From Paenarthrobacter nicotinovorans (GTDB taxonomy: Bacteria; Actinomycetota; Actinomycetes; Actinomycetales; Micrococcaceae), in contig NZ_SZVS01000004.1 in the NCBI RefSeq assembly GCF_007670255.1, positions 248,001-312,000 on the forward strand: 64,000 nucleotides of DNA, in the 5' to 3' direction. Each line of letters opens with the position of its first letter. The first letter of the stretch is position 1. Below, piece by piece: positions 17,129 to 25,474 of the stretch. A program made the position numbers and the translations under genes. The notes under the pieces are model-generated. The model was not told the origin of the DNA. It saw nothing but the letters and a program-made list of their open reading frames with translations, and did not search any database.

Positions 17129-18466
17129 ATGATCGGCATCTGGGCCCTCGGAGCCTACCTCGCCGCGATCCTGCTCTGGACCACGCTGTTCAAGCGCAGC
17201 GTCGGGGAAGCCATGATCATCGGTTTCCTGGTGGTGTTGCCGTTCACCGGCGCTGCCGCGGCACAGGTTGGCTGGTCATCGCTTTATTCGGCCGTCACCG
17301 ATGAGATTGTCTACGCCACCATGGCCTTCGTGTTCATGGGCTATCTGTTGGACAAAACCGGCGTACTCGACAAGCTGATCGATCTGTTGAACTCACTGAT
17401 CGGCGGGGTGAAGGGCGGCCCGGCCTGGGTGTCCACGGTCGCGTCCGCCGGGCTTGGCGGGGTGGTCCACAACCAAGCCGCTATCGCCGCCACCGTGGGC
17501 TCGGTGACCATTCCGTGGATGGAAAAGTCCAAGCTGGATAAGCCATCAGCAGCGACACTTGTTGCCGGCAACGCGGGCATGGGCATCACGTTCCCATTCA
17601 GTGCGTCCATGTTCGTGCTGGTGGGATCCGCCACGGTGGGACCTTTGCTGAACGTGAACGACCTCGTGCTGCCCTTGTTGATTGGCGGTTTGTGGTGCTT
17701 CCTGCACCGGCTGATTGTCACGTGGCTGTTGGTTCGCAAGAGCGGAATGGCGCCACTGGATCCTGCCCACCGCCTGGCTGTCCGCACGGCTTTCGGCCAG
17801 GGCTGGGCAACGCTGCTCCTCTTTGTAGTGGTGGCAATTCCCCTGATCATCACCTCCGGCGCCATCGCCTCGGCGTTGTCCGACTGGACAGGAGGAGACG
17901 TCACCAAATCCCTCAGCATTATTGTGTGGATTCCCGTGGTGCTCATCATCACCGGCGCCTTGTTGGGCCGTAAGTCCCTCCCCCGGAACGGGCGGGCCTG
18001 GTGGAACCTCCTGCAGAATTCAGCGCCGCGGTTCGGCGTCGTGGGCATTACCGTGGTGTTCGCGTTTGCCGGTGCCAACGCCTTGGCCGCCACCGGGCTG
18101 CCGAAGCAGATGACGGCGTTGCTTGGCCAGATGAATCTGCCTTTGTGGCTCCTTGCCATCCTGATCGGGCTGATCGTCATCGCCGTCGCTGCGCCGCTGT
18201 CCGCGACGGCGACGATGGCCGCCGTCGGAACTGTCGGCGTCGCTACGCTTGTGGCCGCCGGTGTTCCGGCAACGACGGCGGCTGTGGCGGTACTGGTTTT
18301 CTCCTCCTGCGAAGCTGCGGTCCCGCCGGGCGGGGCACCGTTGTACGTGGCGTGCGGCATCGCGGACGTCAATCCCATCAAGACCTTCTCCAGGCTCCTC
18401 ACGCACTATGCCCTGCCCTTGTTGGGTATCGGTGTGCTGATCATCCTGGGCGTCCTTCCCATCTAA
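17129..18466 (+). CDS. TRAP-type permease, DctM-like large subunit
   Basis: A 445-residue protein with about 12 membrane segments. It resembles the large subunit of TRAP dicarboxylate transporters: GGPAWVSTVASAGLGGVVHNQAA near 95-117 corresponds to the first conserved loop, and EAAVPPGGAPLYVACGIADVNP near 395-416 to the C-terminal TPPVG loop. No DctP binding protein gene is nearby. It follows the dehydrogenase gene on the same strand and is followed by a tiny membrane protein, so it may export or import an intermediate of the same pathway. Confidence 0.8.
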   Translation: MIGIWALGAYLAAILLWTTLFKRSVGEAMIIGFLVVLPFTGAAAAQVGWSSLYSAVTDEIVYATMAFVFMGYLLDKTGVLDKLIDLLNSLIGGVKGGPAWVSTVASAGLGGVVHNQAAIAATVGSVTIPWMEKSKLDKPSAATLVAGNAGMGITFPFSASMFVLVGSATVGPLLNVNDLVLPLLIGGLWCFLHRLIVTWLLVRKSGMAPLDPAHRLAVRTAFGQGWATLLLFVVVAIPLIITSGAIASALSDWTGGDVTKSLSIIVWIPVVLIITGALLGRKSLPRNGRAWWNLLQNSAPRFGVVGITVVFAFAGANALAATGLPKQMTALLGQMNLPLWLLAILIGLIVIAVAAPLSATATMAAVGTVGVATLVAAGVPATTAAVAVLVFSSCEAAVPPGGAPLYVACGIADVNPIKTFSRLLTHYALPLLGIGVLIILGVLPI

Positions 18467-18476
18467 GGAAATACCC

Positions 18477-18731
18477 ATGCAACAGCTGCGACGATCCGTC
18501 CAGGCAGTCTTCGTCATTACCCTCGGGCTGCTTCTGGCAGGAGGGGTGTTGTTCGTGGCCGGCCAGGCCCTCGGCCTGGTTGTGGGCCAGGGCAGTTGGT
18601 TGGCGTTCCTCAACGAGTTCTTCAAGCCCGGCATGTGCATTGCGGCTTCGGTGTGCGCCGTGGCCGGGTTCCTGCTCAGCTACAAAAGCCCGCAGCGTGC
18701 GGACGTGAAACAGGAAGCGACCACGCGATGA
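18477..18731 (+). CDS. Small two-helix membrane protein
   Basis: An 84-residue protein with two hydrophobic helices (about 9-36 and 48-67) and a charged C-terminal tail. It sits ten bases after the DctM-like gene and overlaps the cyclase gene by four bases (ATGA), so it is part of the operon. TRAP small subunits normally have four helices and about 170 residues; this one is half that size and I see no sequence match. It may be a reduced or unrelated accessory subunit. Confidence 0.65.
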   Translation: MQQLRRSVQAVFVITLGLLLAGGVLFVAGQALGLVVGQGSWLAFLNEFFKPGMCIAASVCAVAGFLLSYKSPQRADVKQEATTR

Positions 18732-19696
18732 ACTACCCTTCATATGCCCAACTGCTCCAGCGGGAGGGGCAACTTGCCGGCACTTCCTGGAACCTGTTCC
18801 CCGACAAGGACCGCGGAACGCCGTCGTTCATCACCCCTGAGGCCGTGCTCTCGGCCAAGGACTGCATCCGCACCGGTGGGGTCTTTGGGCTGGACTACGC
18901 GGCAGATGCGTTCGACCCCGGCATGTCCCTCAAGCGCGGCGCTCCACGGCACATCATCTACTCGGCACATCCGGCCCACCGTGACGACTACCTGGACGGC
19001 TACTACCTGCAAGGTTCCACCCAGATCGACGGACTCAGGCACCGCCGGGCGGATGACGTGGGCTTCTACAACGGCACCCCGGACGGCTTGGTCTGCGAAG
19101 GTACTGCAGAGCTGGGCATCCAGGAGTGGGCAGAGCAACCCATCGTCGGCAGGGGTGTGCTGGTGGACCTTGAAGGCTACCGAACTGCTGCCGGGGCGCC
19201 GATCGACCACGAAGCCGGTGAACCCCTTGGCTTGGAGCTGATCCAAAGCGCTGTTGAGGCGCAGTCGCTCGCGTTGGAACCGGGGGACATCCTCATGCTG
19301 CATACGGGCTGGTGCGAGTGGTTCCTCGGGCTGCCATCGGACAAGAAGCAGGGGGTGCGGGCAAGCCGGAAAGCAACCGGAATTGCACAGAGCGAAGAGT
19401 TCGTGGCCTGGGCCTGGGACAACCGGCTCTCGGTTCTGGCTGCCGACAACTTCGCCTTCGAGTGCCTGCCGGCTGTGCCGGACAGCCCCTTCCTGGAATC
19501 GGCTCCCAATGACAACGGGATGATGCACCAGCAACTCCTGGCCAAACTGGGCATGCCGCTTGGCGAACTGTGGAAGCTCGGACCCTTGGCCCGGCACATG
19601 CGCACCACGGGCACGTGGGAAGCCTTCGTCAGCATCAAACCGCTCAACATCGTTGGAGGCACTGGTTCGCCGGCGAATGCCATAGCCCTGCTCTGA
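18728..19696 (+). CDS. Cyclase-family (kynurenine formamidase-like) hydrolase
   Basis: A 322-residue cyclase-family protein (metal-dependent hydrolase fold). The metal-binding segment reads QGSTQIDGLRHR (about 97-108): Asp and the last His are kept, but positions that are often His (HxGTHxD) are Gln here. That could mean altered metal binding or a subfamily feature. HTGWCEWF (near 196) is another family stretch. The ATG overlaps the small membrane gene stop. It is the last gene of the organic-acid cluster and probably hydrolyses an amide or lactone intermediate. Confidence 0.78.
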   Translation: MNYPSYAQLLQREGQLAGTSWNLFPDKDRGTPSFITPEAVLSAKDCIRTGGVFGLDYAADAFDPGMSLKRGAPRHIIYSAHPAHRDDYLDGYYLQGSTQIDGLRHRRADDVGFYNGTPDGLVCEGTAELGIQEWAEQPIVGRGVLVDLEGYRTAAGAPIDHEAGEPLGLELIQSAVEAQSLALEPGDILMLHTGWCEWFLGLPSDKKQGVRASRKATGIAQSEEFVAWAWDNRLSVLAADNFAFECLPAVPDSPFLESAPNDNGMMHQQLLAKLGMPLGELWKLGPLARHMRTTGTWEAFVSIKPLNIVGGTGSPANAIALL

Positions 19697-19754
19697 AGCG
19701 GCTAGCCCGGCTACTCTGGAACTCCCAGCTCTACCCCGGAGATGAAGGGAAGCC

Positions 19755-20723
19755 ATGAAAATCGTTGTCATCGGCGGCAGTGGCCACATCGGCTCGTTCC
19801 TGGTGCCCAGGCTTGTTCGTGGCGGGCACGAGGTGATCAGCGTCAGCCGGGGGACCAGGGCGCCGTACACGGATTCCCCCGAGTGGCAGCAGGTCCGCCA
19901 GGTGACAGCGGACCGTACGCACGAGGACCTGGCAGGCACCTTCGGCGACCGCATAGCGGGACTGGGTGCCGACGTCGTGGTTGATCTGCTGTGCTTCACG
20001 CTCGACTCCGCCACAGCGCTGGTAGGTCGGCTCCGTGGCGGGGTGGGACATCTCCTCCACTGTGGATCCATTTGGCGGTATGGCGCCAGCATCAAGTTGC
20101 CAATAGCGGAGGGCTCTCAATCCGCCTTGGAACCCACGGACGACTACGGTATCCAGAAGCGCGACATTGCCCGCATGCTGAAGGAGGAGACGGCGTCGGG
20201 CGGCCTGGTCACCACATCCTTGCATCCTGGCCACATTGTGGGTCCCGGCTGGCATCCGGTGGGACCGTTGGGCAATTTCGATCCCTCTGTCTGGCAGAAG
20301 ATCTCCGCCGGGCAGACAGTGCAAATGCCCGGGAGCGGCACGGAATTGATGCACCACGTCCATGCAGACGACGTCGCCCAAGCGTTTGAAAAGGCGATCC
20401 AGCGACGCGAAGCCGCGGCCGGCGAAGACTTCAACATCGTTGCGCCGACAGCTTTGAGCGTACGGGGCTTTGCGGGGCTTGCTGCTTCCTGGTTCGGCCA
20501 GGAACCGCGGTTTGAAACCGTGGGCTGGGAGGAATTCCGCCGGAACACACCCCGGGAGCACGCCGAGGCGAGCTGGGCGCACTTGTCCCGCAACCACTGC
20601 CTGACCATCGAGAAAGCCAAGTCGCTGTTGGGCTATGCGCCGCGGTATGAACCGGAGCAGGCTGTTCATGAGTCCGTCCAGTGGCTCATCGGGAACAAAC
20701 AACTCAGCCTCGCCGAAGGGTAA
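19755..20723 (+). CDS. NAD-dependent epimerase/reductase, extended SDR
   Basis: A 322-residue protein with an N-terminal Rossmann motif IGGSGHIGSFLVPRL (about 6-20). The usual SDR Tyr-x-x-x-Lys is seen as YGIQKRDIARML (about 133-144). The C-terminal half contains the substrate region (SLHPGHIVGPGWHP, MPGSGTELMHHVHADD). It resembles nucleoside-diphosphate-sugar epimerases or reductases. GAAGGGA precedes the ATG. It has no obvious link to the neighbouring pathway, and the substrate is not known. Confidence 0.85.
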   Translation: MKIVVIGGSGHIGSFLVPRLVRGGHEVISVSRGTRAPYTDSPEWQQVRQVTADRTHEDLAGTFGDRIAGLGADVVVDLLCFTLDSATALVGRLRGGVGHLLHCGSIWRYGASIKLPIAEGSQSALEPTDDYGIQKRDIARMLKEETASGGLVTTSLHPGHIVGPGWHPVGPLGNFDPSVWQKISAGQTVQMPGSGTELMHHVHADDVAQAFEKAIQRREAAAGEDFNIVAPTALSVRGFAGLAASWFGQEPRFETVGWEEFRRNTPREHAEASWAHLSRNHCLTIEKAKSLLGYAPRYEPEQAVHESVQWLIGNKQLSLAEG

Positions 20724-20727
20724 GCCC

Positions 20728-22047
20728 GTGTACAAGGCACCTGCCAAGGAGGTGACCGATACGTGGCTTGACCACGCGTTCTTTATCCTTGGCGGCGTCG
20801 CGTCAGTCTGGCTGGCCTTTCTGCTGGTGGGCGAGAGCTTCCACTTGGGGTGGGGCCAGTTGTGGTTCTACTTCTTCTTCTGGGCATTCCTTGCCTATCT
20901 TCTTCTGCCCCGGCTCCACCGCATCCTCACCACGATCTACGTTCCCGGCTACTTCATCGGGCGGGCCAGGACCAGCGACGGGCTGCTGGGTGACCCCGTG
21001 AACGTTGCGTTGCTCGGTGACGAGCCGCAAGTTCATGCCATCATGCGGGCCGCGGGTTGGACGCAAGCGGACGACGTCACCCTTGGCAGCAGCCGCCGCA
21101 TCATCAGCTCCACCATTTTCCGGCGCAGCTACTCCGAGGCTCCGGTCAGCCCGCTGTACCTCTTCGACCGGCAGCAGGATTTCGCCTATCAGCAGGAAGT
21201 GGACAACAACCCGGGCAAACGCCATCACGTCCGTTTCTGGCGCTGCCCCGACGGTTGGCTCCTTCCCGGTGGGCACAAAGTGGACTGGCTCGCCGCCGGA
21301 ACCTACGACCGCAGCGTCGGCTTCTCACTTTTCACCCTCCAGATCACGCACAAGATCGAACAGAACACGGACGTTGAGCGCGACCACATTGTTCGGACAG
21401 TGTCCGACGCCGAGCCTGCTGTGACGGTCCAGGTGATCAAGGACTTCTCCACCGGCTACCACTCACGCAACGGCGGCGGGGACTCGATTTCCACCGACGG
21501 CGACCTCCCCATCATCGACGCGCGCCGGGTGGCGGTCCCGGCGAACCAGCCATCCCGCCCAACGGACAGCCGCGACCGACGGCCGGCCCCCACCATGATG
21601 GGAGCCGCGTTGGTGGTGGCCAGGTCCATCGCGGCCTTCGTCCTCGCCATGACGCTCTTGACCTCCTCCGAGGTGTTCACGGAACTCACCACCGATGGCG
21701 ACCCCCTTGACCCACAAACGACGACGGCGGTGGTCACCTTTATTGCCGTGGTGGTCCTGCTGTTCGGGCTGGGTGAGATTTTCCTGGCTTGGCGGATTTT
21801 CCTCGGCAGCAACGGGGCGCGCGTGATCGCCATGGGGTTGAGTTCCATCTCCGTGGTGGTGCAGGCCATCGACTACTTCACGGAAAGCGCCAACATCACC
21901 CTGGAAGCCGGCCTCTCCGGCCTGGCTACTGACATCCTCGTCCTCCTGGCACTGTCCAGCCAGCGGGCCAGGGTGTACGCCAAGCGGCAGCGGGTTCCGG
22001 CGGTTCCACCAACGCTTGCCCCGAAGCGTCTGCAGGCTGGTCGCTAG
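20728..22047 (+). CDS. LssY C-terminal domain membrane protein
   Basis: A 439-residue membrane protein. Two N-terminal helices (about 15-65) are followed by an LssY-C-like domain (about 70-250), recognisable by RHHVRFWRCPDGWLLPGGHKVDWLAAGTYDRSVGFSLFTLQITHKIEQNTDVERDHI. Three to four more helices lie in residues 290-420. GTG at 20728 is chosen because it follows the epimerase stop by four bases with GAAGGG upstream. A second GTG at 20752 is possible, but its AAGGAG is too close to the codon. The function of this domain is poorly defined. Confidence 0.72.
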   Translation: MYKAPAKEVTDTWLDHAFFILGGVASVWLAFLLVGESFHLGWGQLWFYFFFWAFLAYLLLPRLHRILTTIYVPGYFIGRARTSDGLLGDPVNVALLGDEPQVHAIMRAAGWTQADDVTLGSSRRIISSTIFRRSYSEAPVSPLYLFDRQQDFAYQQEVDNNPGKRHHVRFWRCPDGWLLPGGHKVDWLAAGTYDRSVGFSLFTLQITHKIEQNTDVERDHIVRTVSDAEPAVTVQVIKDFSTGYHSRNGGGDSISTDGDLPIIDARRVAVPANQPSRPTDSRDRRPAPTMMGAALVVARSIAAFVLAMTLLTSSEVFTELTTDGDPLDPQTTTAVVTFIAVVVLLFGLGEIFLAWRIFLGSNGARVIAMGLSSISVVVQAIDYFTESANITLEAGLSGLATDILVLLALSSQRARVYAKRQRVPAVPPTLAPKRLQAGR

Positions 22048-22247
22048 TACGTACCTCCGCCACCTGCTTTGGGCCTCCAGGCCGCCGAAATCGCTGGAAA
22101 ATACGGAGTGTTGGCGCTTCCCGGGGCTCAAAGTGGGTCGTGGCGGCAGGGACTCTTCAGCTTGGCTCAATAGACTGGCCCTGCCCGGGCTGCTCACACT
22201 GCGCTGAGCCCCGGTGATCATCGAATACTGAATTGGGGACCCACGTC

Positions 22248-23006
22248 TTGACTGCTGTACATCCGAAAATAACTGTTGTTGTGCCCACCTATAACGAGCG
22301 GGAGAACCTGCCGGTGCTCGTCGCGCAACTTCAAGCACTGGCCATTCCACAACTCCACGTCCTGGTTGTTGACGACAATTCACCCGACGGAACAGGGACG
22401 GTGGCGGACCAGCTGGCAGCAGATTCCCAGGGCGCAGTGTCCGTCCTGCACCGAAAGGAAAAGAACGGGCTGGGACGGGCGTACGTGGCCGGAATGACCC
22501 AAGCACTGGACGTGGACGCCGACATCATCATCCAAATGGACGCCGACTTGTCCCACCCGGTGTCCGCTATTCCCGTCATGCTCGACCGGATCAGGACTTC
22601 CGATGCCGCACTCGTCATCGGTTCGCGCTACGTCCACGGCGGTTCCACTGCTGCGGAATGGCCCTGGCACCGGAAGGCGCTCTCGGCTTGGGCGAACTTC
22701 TACGTGGGCGCGATCCTGGGCTTGAAAGTCAAAGATGCGACCGCCGGGTATAAGGCCTGGACGGCATCTACCCTGCGCCAGATAGATGTAGCGTCCATCC
22801 AAAGCGACGGCTACTCATTCCAGGTCGAGATGAACTACCGGGCAGCCCGCCACGGCCTCAAAATCATGGAGGTTCCAATCCACTTTGAGGAGCGGGTGGA
22901 AGGGGCCTCCAAAATGGATCTGCGCGAGCAACTTGAGTCGGCGCTCACCCCGTGGAAGCTCCGCTTCCAGAAGGCAGAAGCACCTGCCCGGGTGACCGCC
23001 TCTTAA
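22248..23006 (+). CDS. Polyprenol-phosphate mannosyltransferase-like GT2
   Basis: A 252-residue family 2 glycosyltransferase like dolichol/polyprenol phosphate mannose synthase (Ppm1/DPM1), which makes the lipid-linked mannose donor for envelope glycans. Motifs are VVVPTYNERENLPVLV at the N-terminus, VVDDNSPDGT (about 41-50), the metal-binding QMDADLSHP (about 95-103) and KDATAGYKAW. No C-terminal membrane domain is present, so it is the cytosolic type. A TTG start at 22248 with GGGGA upstream is used, since no ATG or GTG fits; TTG at 22233 is an alternative. A strong terminator follows. Confidence 0.88.
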   Translation: MTAVHPKITVVVPTYNERENLPVLVAQLQALAIPQLHVLVVDDNSPDGTGTVADQLAADSQGAVSVLHRKEKNGLGRAYVAGMTQALDVDADIIIQMDADLSHPVSAIPVMLDRIRTSDAALVIGSRYVHGGSTAAEWPWHRKALSAWANFYVGAILGLKVKDATAGYKAWTASTLRQIDVASIQSDGYSFQVEMNYRAARHGLKIMEVPIHFEERVEGASKMDLREQLESALTPWKLRFQKAEAPARVTAS

Positions 23007-23008
23007 CG

Positions 23009-23054
23009 GCCCGACGGCGGCACTCCTGGTGAGTGCCGCCGTCGGGCGCGTTTT
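23009..23054 (+). terminator. Rho-independent terminator
   Basis: GCCCGACGGCGGCACTC (23009-23025) and its exact inverse (23031-23047) form a 17-base stem with a five-base loop, followed by GCGTTTTCC. It directly follows the mannosyltransferase gene. Confidence 0.85.
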
Positions 23055-23058
23055 CCAC

Positions 23059-23136
23059 ATGAGCGAGCGTTCGGCTCAAGCGGGTGGGATGTGAGTGGGC
23101 GTTCGGCTCAAGCGGGTGGGATGTGAGCGGGCGTTA
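23059..23136. repeat. 32-base tandem repeat, about 2.4 copies
   Basis: Two 32-base units (23059-23090 and 23091-23122) differ at three positions, and the last 24 bases are identical. A partial third unit (23123-23136) runs into the stop codon of the RidA-type gene. The repeat lies between a terminator and the 3' end of that convergent gene. Slippage or local duplication is the simplest explanation. Confidence 0.75.
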
Positions 23137-23538
23137 GGCGGTGACGGCCAGGGCGTCGATCTCCACCAGCATGACCTCGTGCGGCAGGTCCACGAACACC
23201 GTGGTGCGGCTGGGCAGCAGGCCGCTGGGGACGTTTTCCAAGATGAATTCGCCGTAGACCTCGTTCATGGCGGCGAAGTCGTCGCGGGTGGTGAGGTAGA
23301 CACGGAACATCAGCACGTCCTCCACGGAGGATCCGCCGGCTTCGAGGATGGCCTTGACGTTTTCCAGGGTGCGGCGGGTCTGGACGCGGACGTCGCCCTC
23401 GCCGATGTACTGGTTGGTGGCCGGGTCCATGGGGCCCTGGCCGGACACCTGGAACATGCCGCCCTTCTTGATGCCCTGGGAAAATACGTGTGCCGGGGCG
23501 GGGGCGTTTTCGGTAAGTACTATGGTCTTCTCGCTCAT
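23134..23538 (-). CDS. RidA-family enamine/imine deaminase
   Basis: A 134-residue RidA (YjgF/YER057c/UK114) protein. Signature elements are the GQGPMDP stretch and the C-terminal LPHEVMLVEIDALAVTA; the usual substrate-binding Arg aligns near TRTTVFVDLP. RidA proteins hydrolyse reactive enamine or imine products of PLP-dependent dehydratases to keto acids. That fits its place in a cluster with a PLP deaminase (25475-26773). Its start overlaps the IclR stop by four bases (ATGA), so it is coupled to the regulator. Confidence 0.9.
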   Translation of the reverse strand: MSEKTIVLTENAPAPAHVFSQGIKKGGMFQVSGQGPMDPATNQYIGEGDVRVQTRRTLENVKAILEAGGSSVEDVLMFRVYLTTRDDFAAMNEVYGEFILENVPSGLLPSRTTVFVDLPHEVMLVEIDALAVTA

Positions 23539-24296
23539 GCGGGTTTCCTTTCGTGGCTGATCCAGCCGAGGTCGTTGGAGATGGCCTCGGTGCTGGCTTT
23601 GAGGTCGGGCAGCAGCTCCAGCAATCCTTCATAGCTGAGCATCACTACCGGTACCGAACAAGAGGCTGCGGCCACGACGGCGCCGCTGGCATCGCGGATG
23701 GGGGCCGCGATGCAGTGCACGAAGGCTTCGTGCTCGGCGTTGTCGTGCGCCCAGCCTTGTTCCTTGACCAGCTCCAGCTCTGCCAGGAGGGCAGAGGGCG
23801 AGGTCAGGGTGTTTTCGGTGACTTTGACGTAGTCCAACCCCGCGGCGATCTTTTCCTGCCGGCTGCGCGGCATGTCTGCGAGGAGGACCTTGGACACAGC
23901 GGCCGAGTGCAACGATGCAGTCAGGCCGATGCGCGAGTACATGCGGACGGGGTGGTGGGACTCGAACTTGTCGATGTAGACCACCTCGTTCCCTTCAAAG
24001 GCGGCAAGGTGGATGGTGTGTCCGGTCTTGCCGTTGAGATCGGCGAGATGCGGGTGTGCCACCTTGCGGATGTCGCGTTGTTCCAGCGCCAAGGAGGACA
24101 GTTCGAAGAGCTTCGAGCCGAGCATGAACCGCTGGTCCTCGTCCCGCACCACGAGCCGCTTCTCCTCAAGGGCGTGCAGGAGCCGCATCACGGTGGTCTT
24201 GTGCACGGAGGCCTTGGACGAGAGTTCGTCCAGGGTTGCTGGTTTGGCGGCGAGTTCGCCAAGCAGGTCGATGGCCCGCATCAGGCTCTGGCTCAA
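23535..24296 (-). CDS. IclR-family regulator of the sugar-acid/D-amino cluster
   Basis: A 253-residue IclR protein. The winged helix covers about 1-65 (LMRAIDLLGELAAKPATLDELSSKASVHKTTVMRLLHALEEKRLV), followed by an effector domain with SRIGLTASLHSAAVSKVLLADM. The TTG start is unusual, but it overlaps the kinase stop as TTGA, and no other start lies upstream in frame. It sits between the KDG kinase and RidA genes on the minus strand and probably binds the palindrome at 25395-25415 to control both arms of the cluster. Confidence 0.88.
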   Translation of the reverse strand: MSQSLMRAIDLLGELAAKPATLDELSSKASVHKTTVMRLLHALEEKRLVVRDEDQRFMLGSKLFELSSLALEQRDIRKVAHPHLADLNGKTGHTIHLAAFEGNEVVYIDKFESHHPVRMYSRIGLTASLHSAAVSKVLLADMPRSRQEKIAAGLDYVKVTENTLTSPSALLAELELVKEQGWAHDNAEHEAFVHCIAAPIRDASGAVVAAASCSVPVVMLSYEGLLELLPDLKASTEAISNDLGWISHERKPA

Positions 24297-25318
24297 GGTG
24301 TCACGCTCCGGGTGGTGTTGAAATGTCCGTCTTCAACATGGATAGCAGCCCAAGCGGCATCGGAGGAATCGAGGATGGCCGCCAGTTCTTCCGCCGGAGG
24401 CAACGGCCCCCGATCGCCGTGGACCGTCAGTGTGCAGGCGGCGGCAACGTGGCCGCGGCGGAGGCTCTCCTTCTGGCCCAGACCGTACAGCAGGCCGCTG
24501 AGGTAACCGGCGGCGAACGAGTCACCGGCGCCAACAGGTTCGACGACGGCGACGGATAGCGCGGGGACCTCTTCCCGGGTGCCGGCTTTGTCCAGCGCAA
24601 TGGCACTGATGGCTTCGTTCTTGATCACCAGCACACCGGGCTCCGGCATGAGCCGGCGGAGTTCGGCTTCGTCGGTGGTTCCGAACGCGTGCTCGGCCTC
24701 GTCTTTTCCAACCAGTACGACGTCGGCCAGGTTCGCCAGCCGCTGCAGGACGGCGCGATCCTGTCCTGCCCAGAGGGCTGCCCGCCAATTGACGTCGAAA
24801 CTGATGATGCGTCCGTCGCGGGGCGAGGTGAGCAACTCTTCGAGCAGGGAAAGGCAATCGGGGGACAGCGCGGCGGTGATCCCGCTCAAATGGATCAGCG
24901 ATGCGTTGTCCAGCAACGAGGAGACTGCAGGGTTCGAAAGAGTGTCCGGTCCCATGGCCGAAGCCGCTGATCCTTGCCGGTAGTACAGGACTGAACTGCC
25001 GCCGTCGGGGTCCGACTCCTGGGCCGGCACCTTGACGTAGAGGCCGGTGGGCCGCTCGGCGTCGACCTCCACTCCGGTGACTCCCACGCCGTGGTCGCGG
25101 AGGTCGTTGAGGATGCGGGTGCCGAAGCCGTCGTGCCCGACGCGGCTGACCCAGTGGGTCTGCAGGCCCATGGCGGCAAGGCCCATGGCGACGTTGGATT
25201 CCGCACCGCCGATCCCGCAGTGAAGCTCGGAGGCCATGTGCAGGGGAACGGCTTGGGCGGGGGTCAGCATCGCCATCGTTTCGCCGACACATACAGCTGA
25301 AAGCACTCGTTCTCCCAT
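24293..25318 (-). CDS. kdgK: 2-keto-3-deoxygluconate kinase (PfkB family)
   Basis: A 341-residue PfkB-family kinase. GGAESNVAMGLAAMG (about 37-51) is the family N-terminal motif, YYRQGSAAS is the segment typical of KDG kinases that contacts the substrate, and PVGAGDSFAAGYLSGLL holds the catalytic Asp and anion hole. It would phosphorylate 2-keto-3-deoxygluconate to KDPG, which the aldolase at 28431 can cleave. The ATG at 25318 gives the usual length; in-frame ATGs at 25372 and 25432 would add a non-conserved extension. It is divergent from the PLP deaminase gene. Confidence 0.85.
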   Translation of the reverse strand: MGERVLSAVCVGETMAMLTPAQAVPLHMASELHCGIGGAESNVAMGLAAMGLQTHWVSRVGHDGFGTRILNDLRDHGVGVTGVEVDAERPTGLYVKVPAQESDPDGGSSVLYYRQGSAASAMGPDTLSNPAVSSLLDNASLIHLSGITAALSPDCLSLLEELLTSPRDGRIISFDVNWRAALWAGQDRAVLQRLANLADVVLVGKDEAEHAFGTTDEAELRRLMPEPGVLVIKNEAISAIALDKAGTREEVPALSVAVVEPVGAGDSFAAGYLSGLLYGLGQKESLRRGHVAAACTLTVHGDRGPLPPAEELAAILDSSDAAWAAIHVEDGHFNTTRSVTP

Positions 25319-25394
25319 GGTTCGCGCGCTTCGCAGCGGCCTTGACTCTCGATCCGCCACCATGTTAGACATATCACCATCAGGTTTGCAACCA

Positions 25395-25415
25395 GCGTTG
25401 CAAAATACGCAACGC
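25395..25415. promoter_or_regulatory. Palindromic operator GCGTTGC-N7-GCAACGC
   Basis: A perfect inverted repeat with seven-base arms (25395-25401 and 25409-25415) and a seven-base AT-rich spacer. TTGCAA occurs at 25386-25391 and 25398-25403. It lies in the 156-base region between the divergent kinase and deaminase genes. Its position between both arms makes it the best candidate binding site for the cluster's IclR regulator. Confidence 0.55.
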
Positions 25416-25474
25416 AAGCATAAGCAGCCCACAACGCAGCTTCAACGCCGCAGCACCGCGAAGGGAATCAACGC

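Noticed and set aside
20752-20754. GTG as start of the LssY-type protein
   Set aside because: The AAGGAG ahead of it is almost directly adjacent, too close for normal initiation; GTG at 20728 fits better.
22048-22247. Search for an RNA gene or riboswitch in the 200-base gap before the mannosyltransferase
   Set aside because: No conserved RNA structure or tRNA-like cloverleaf was seen; only a possible TAGACT -10 near 22169, too weak to annotate.
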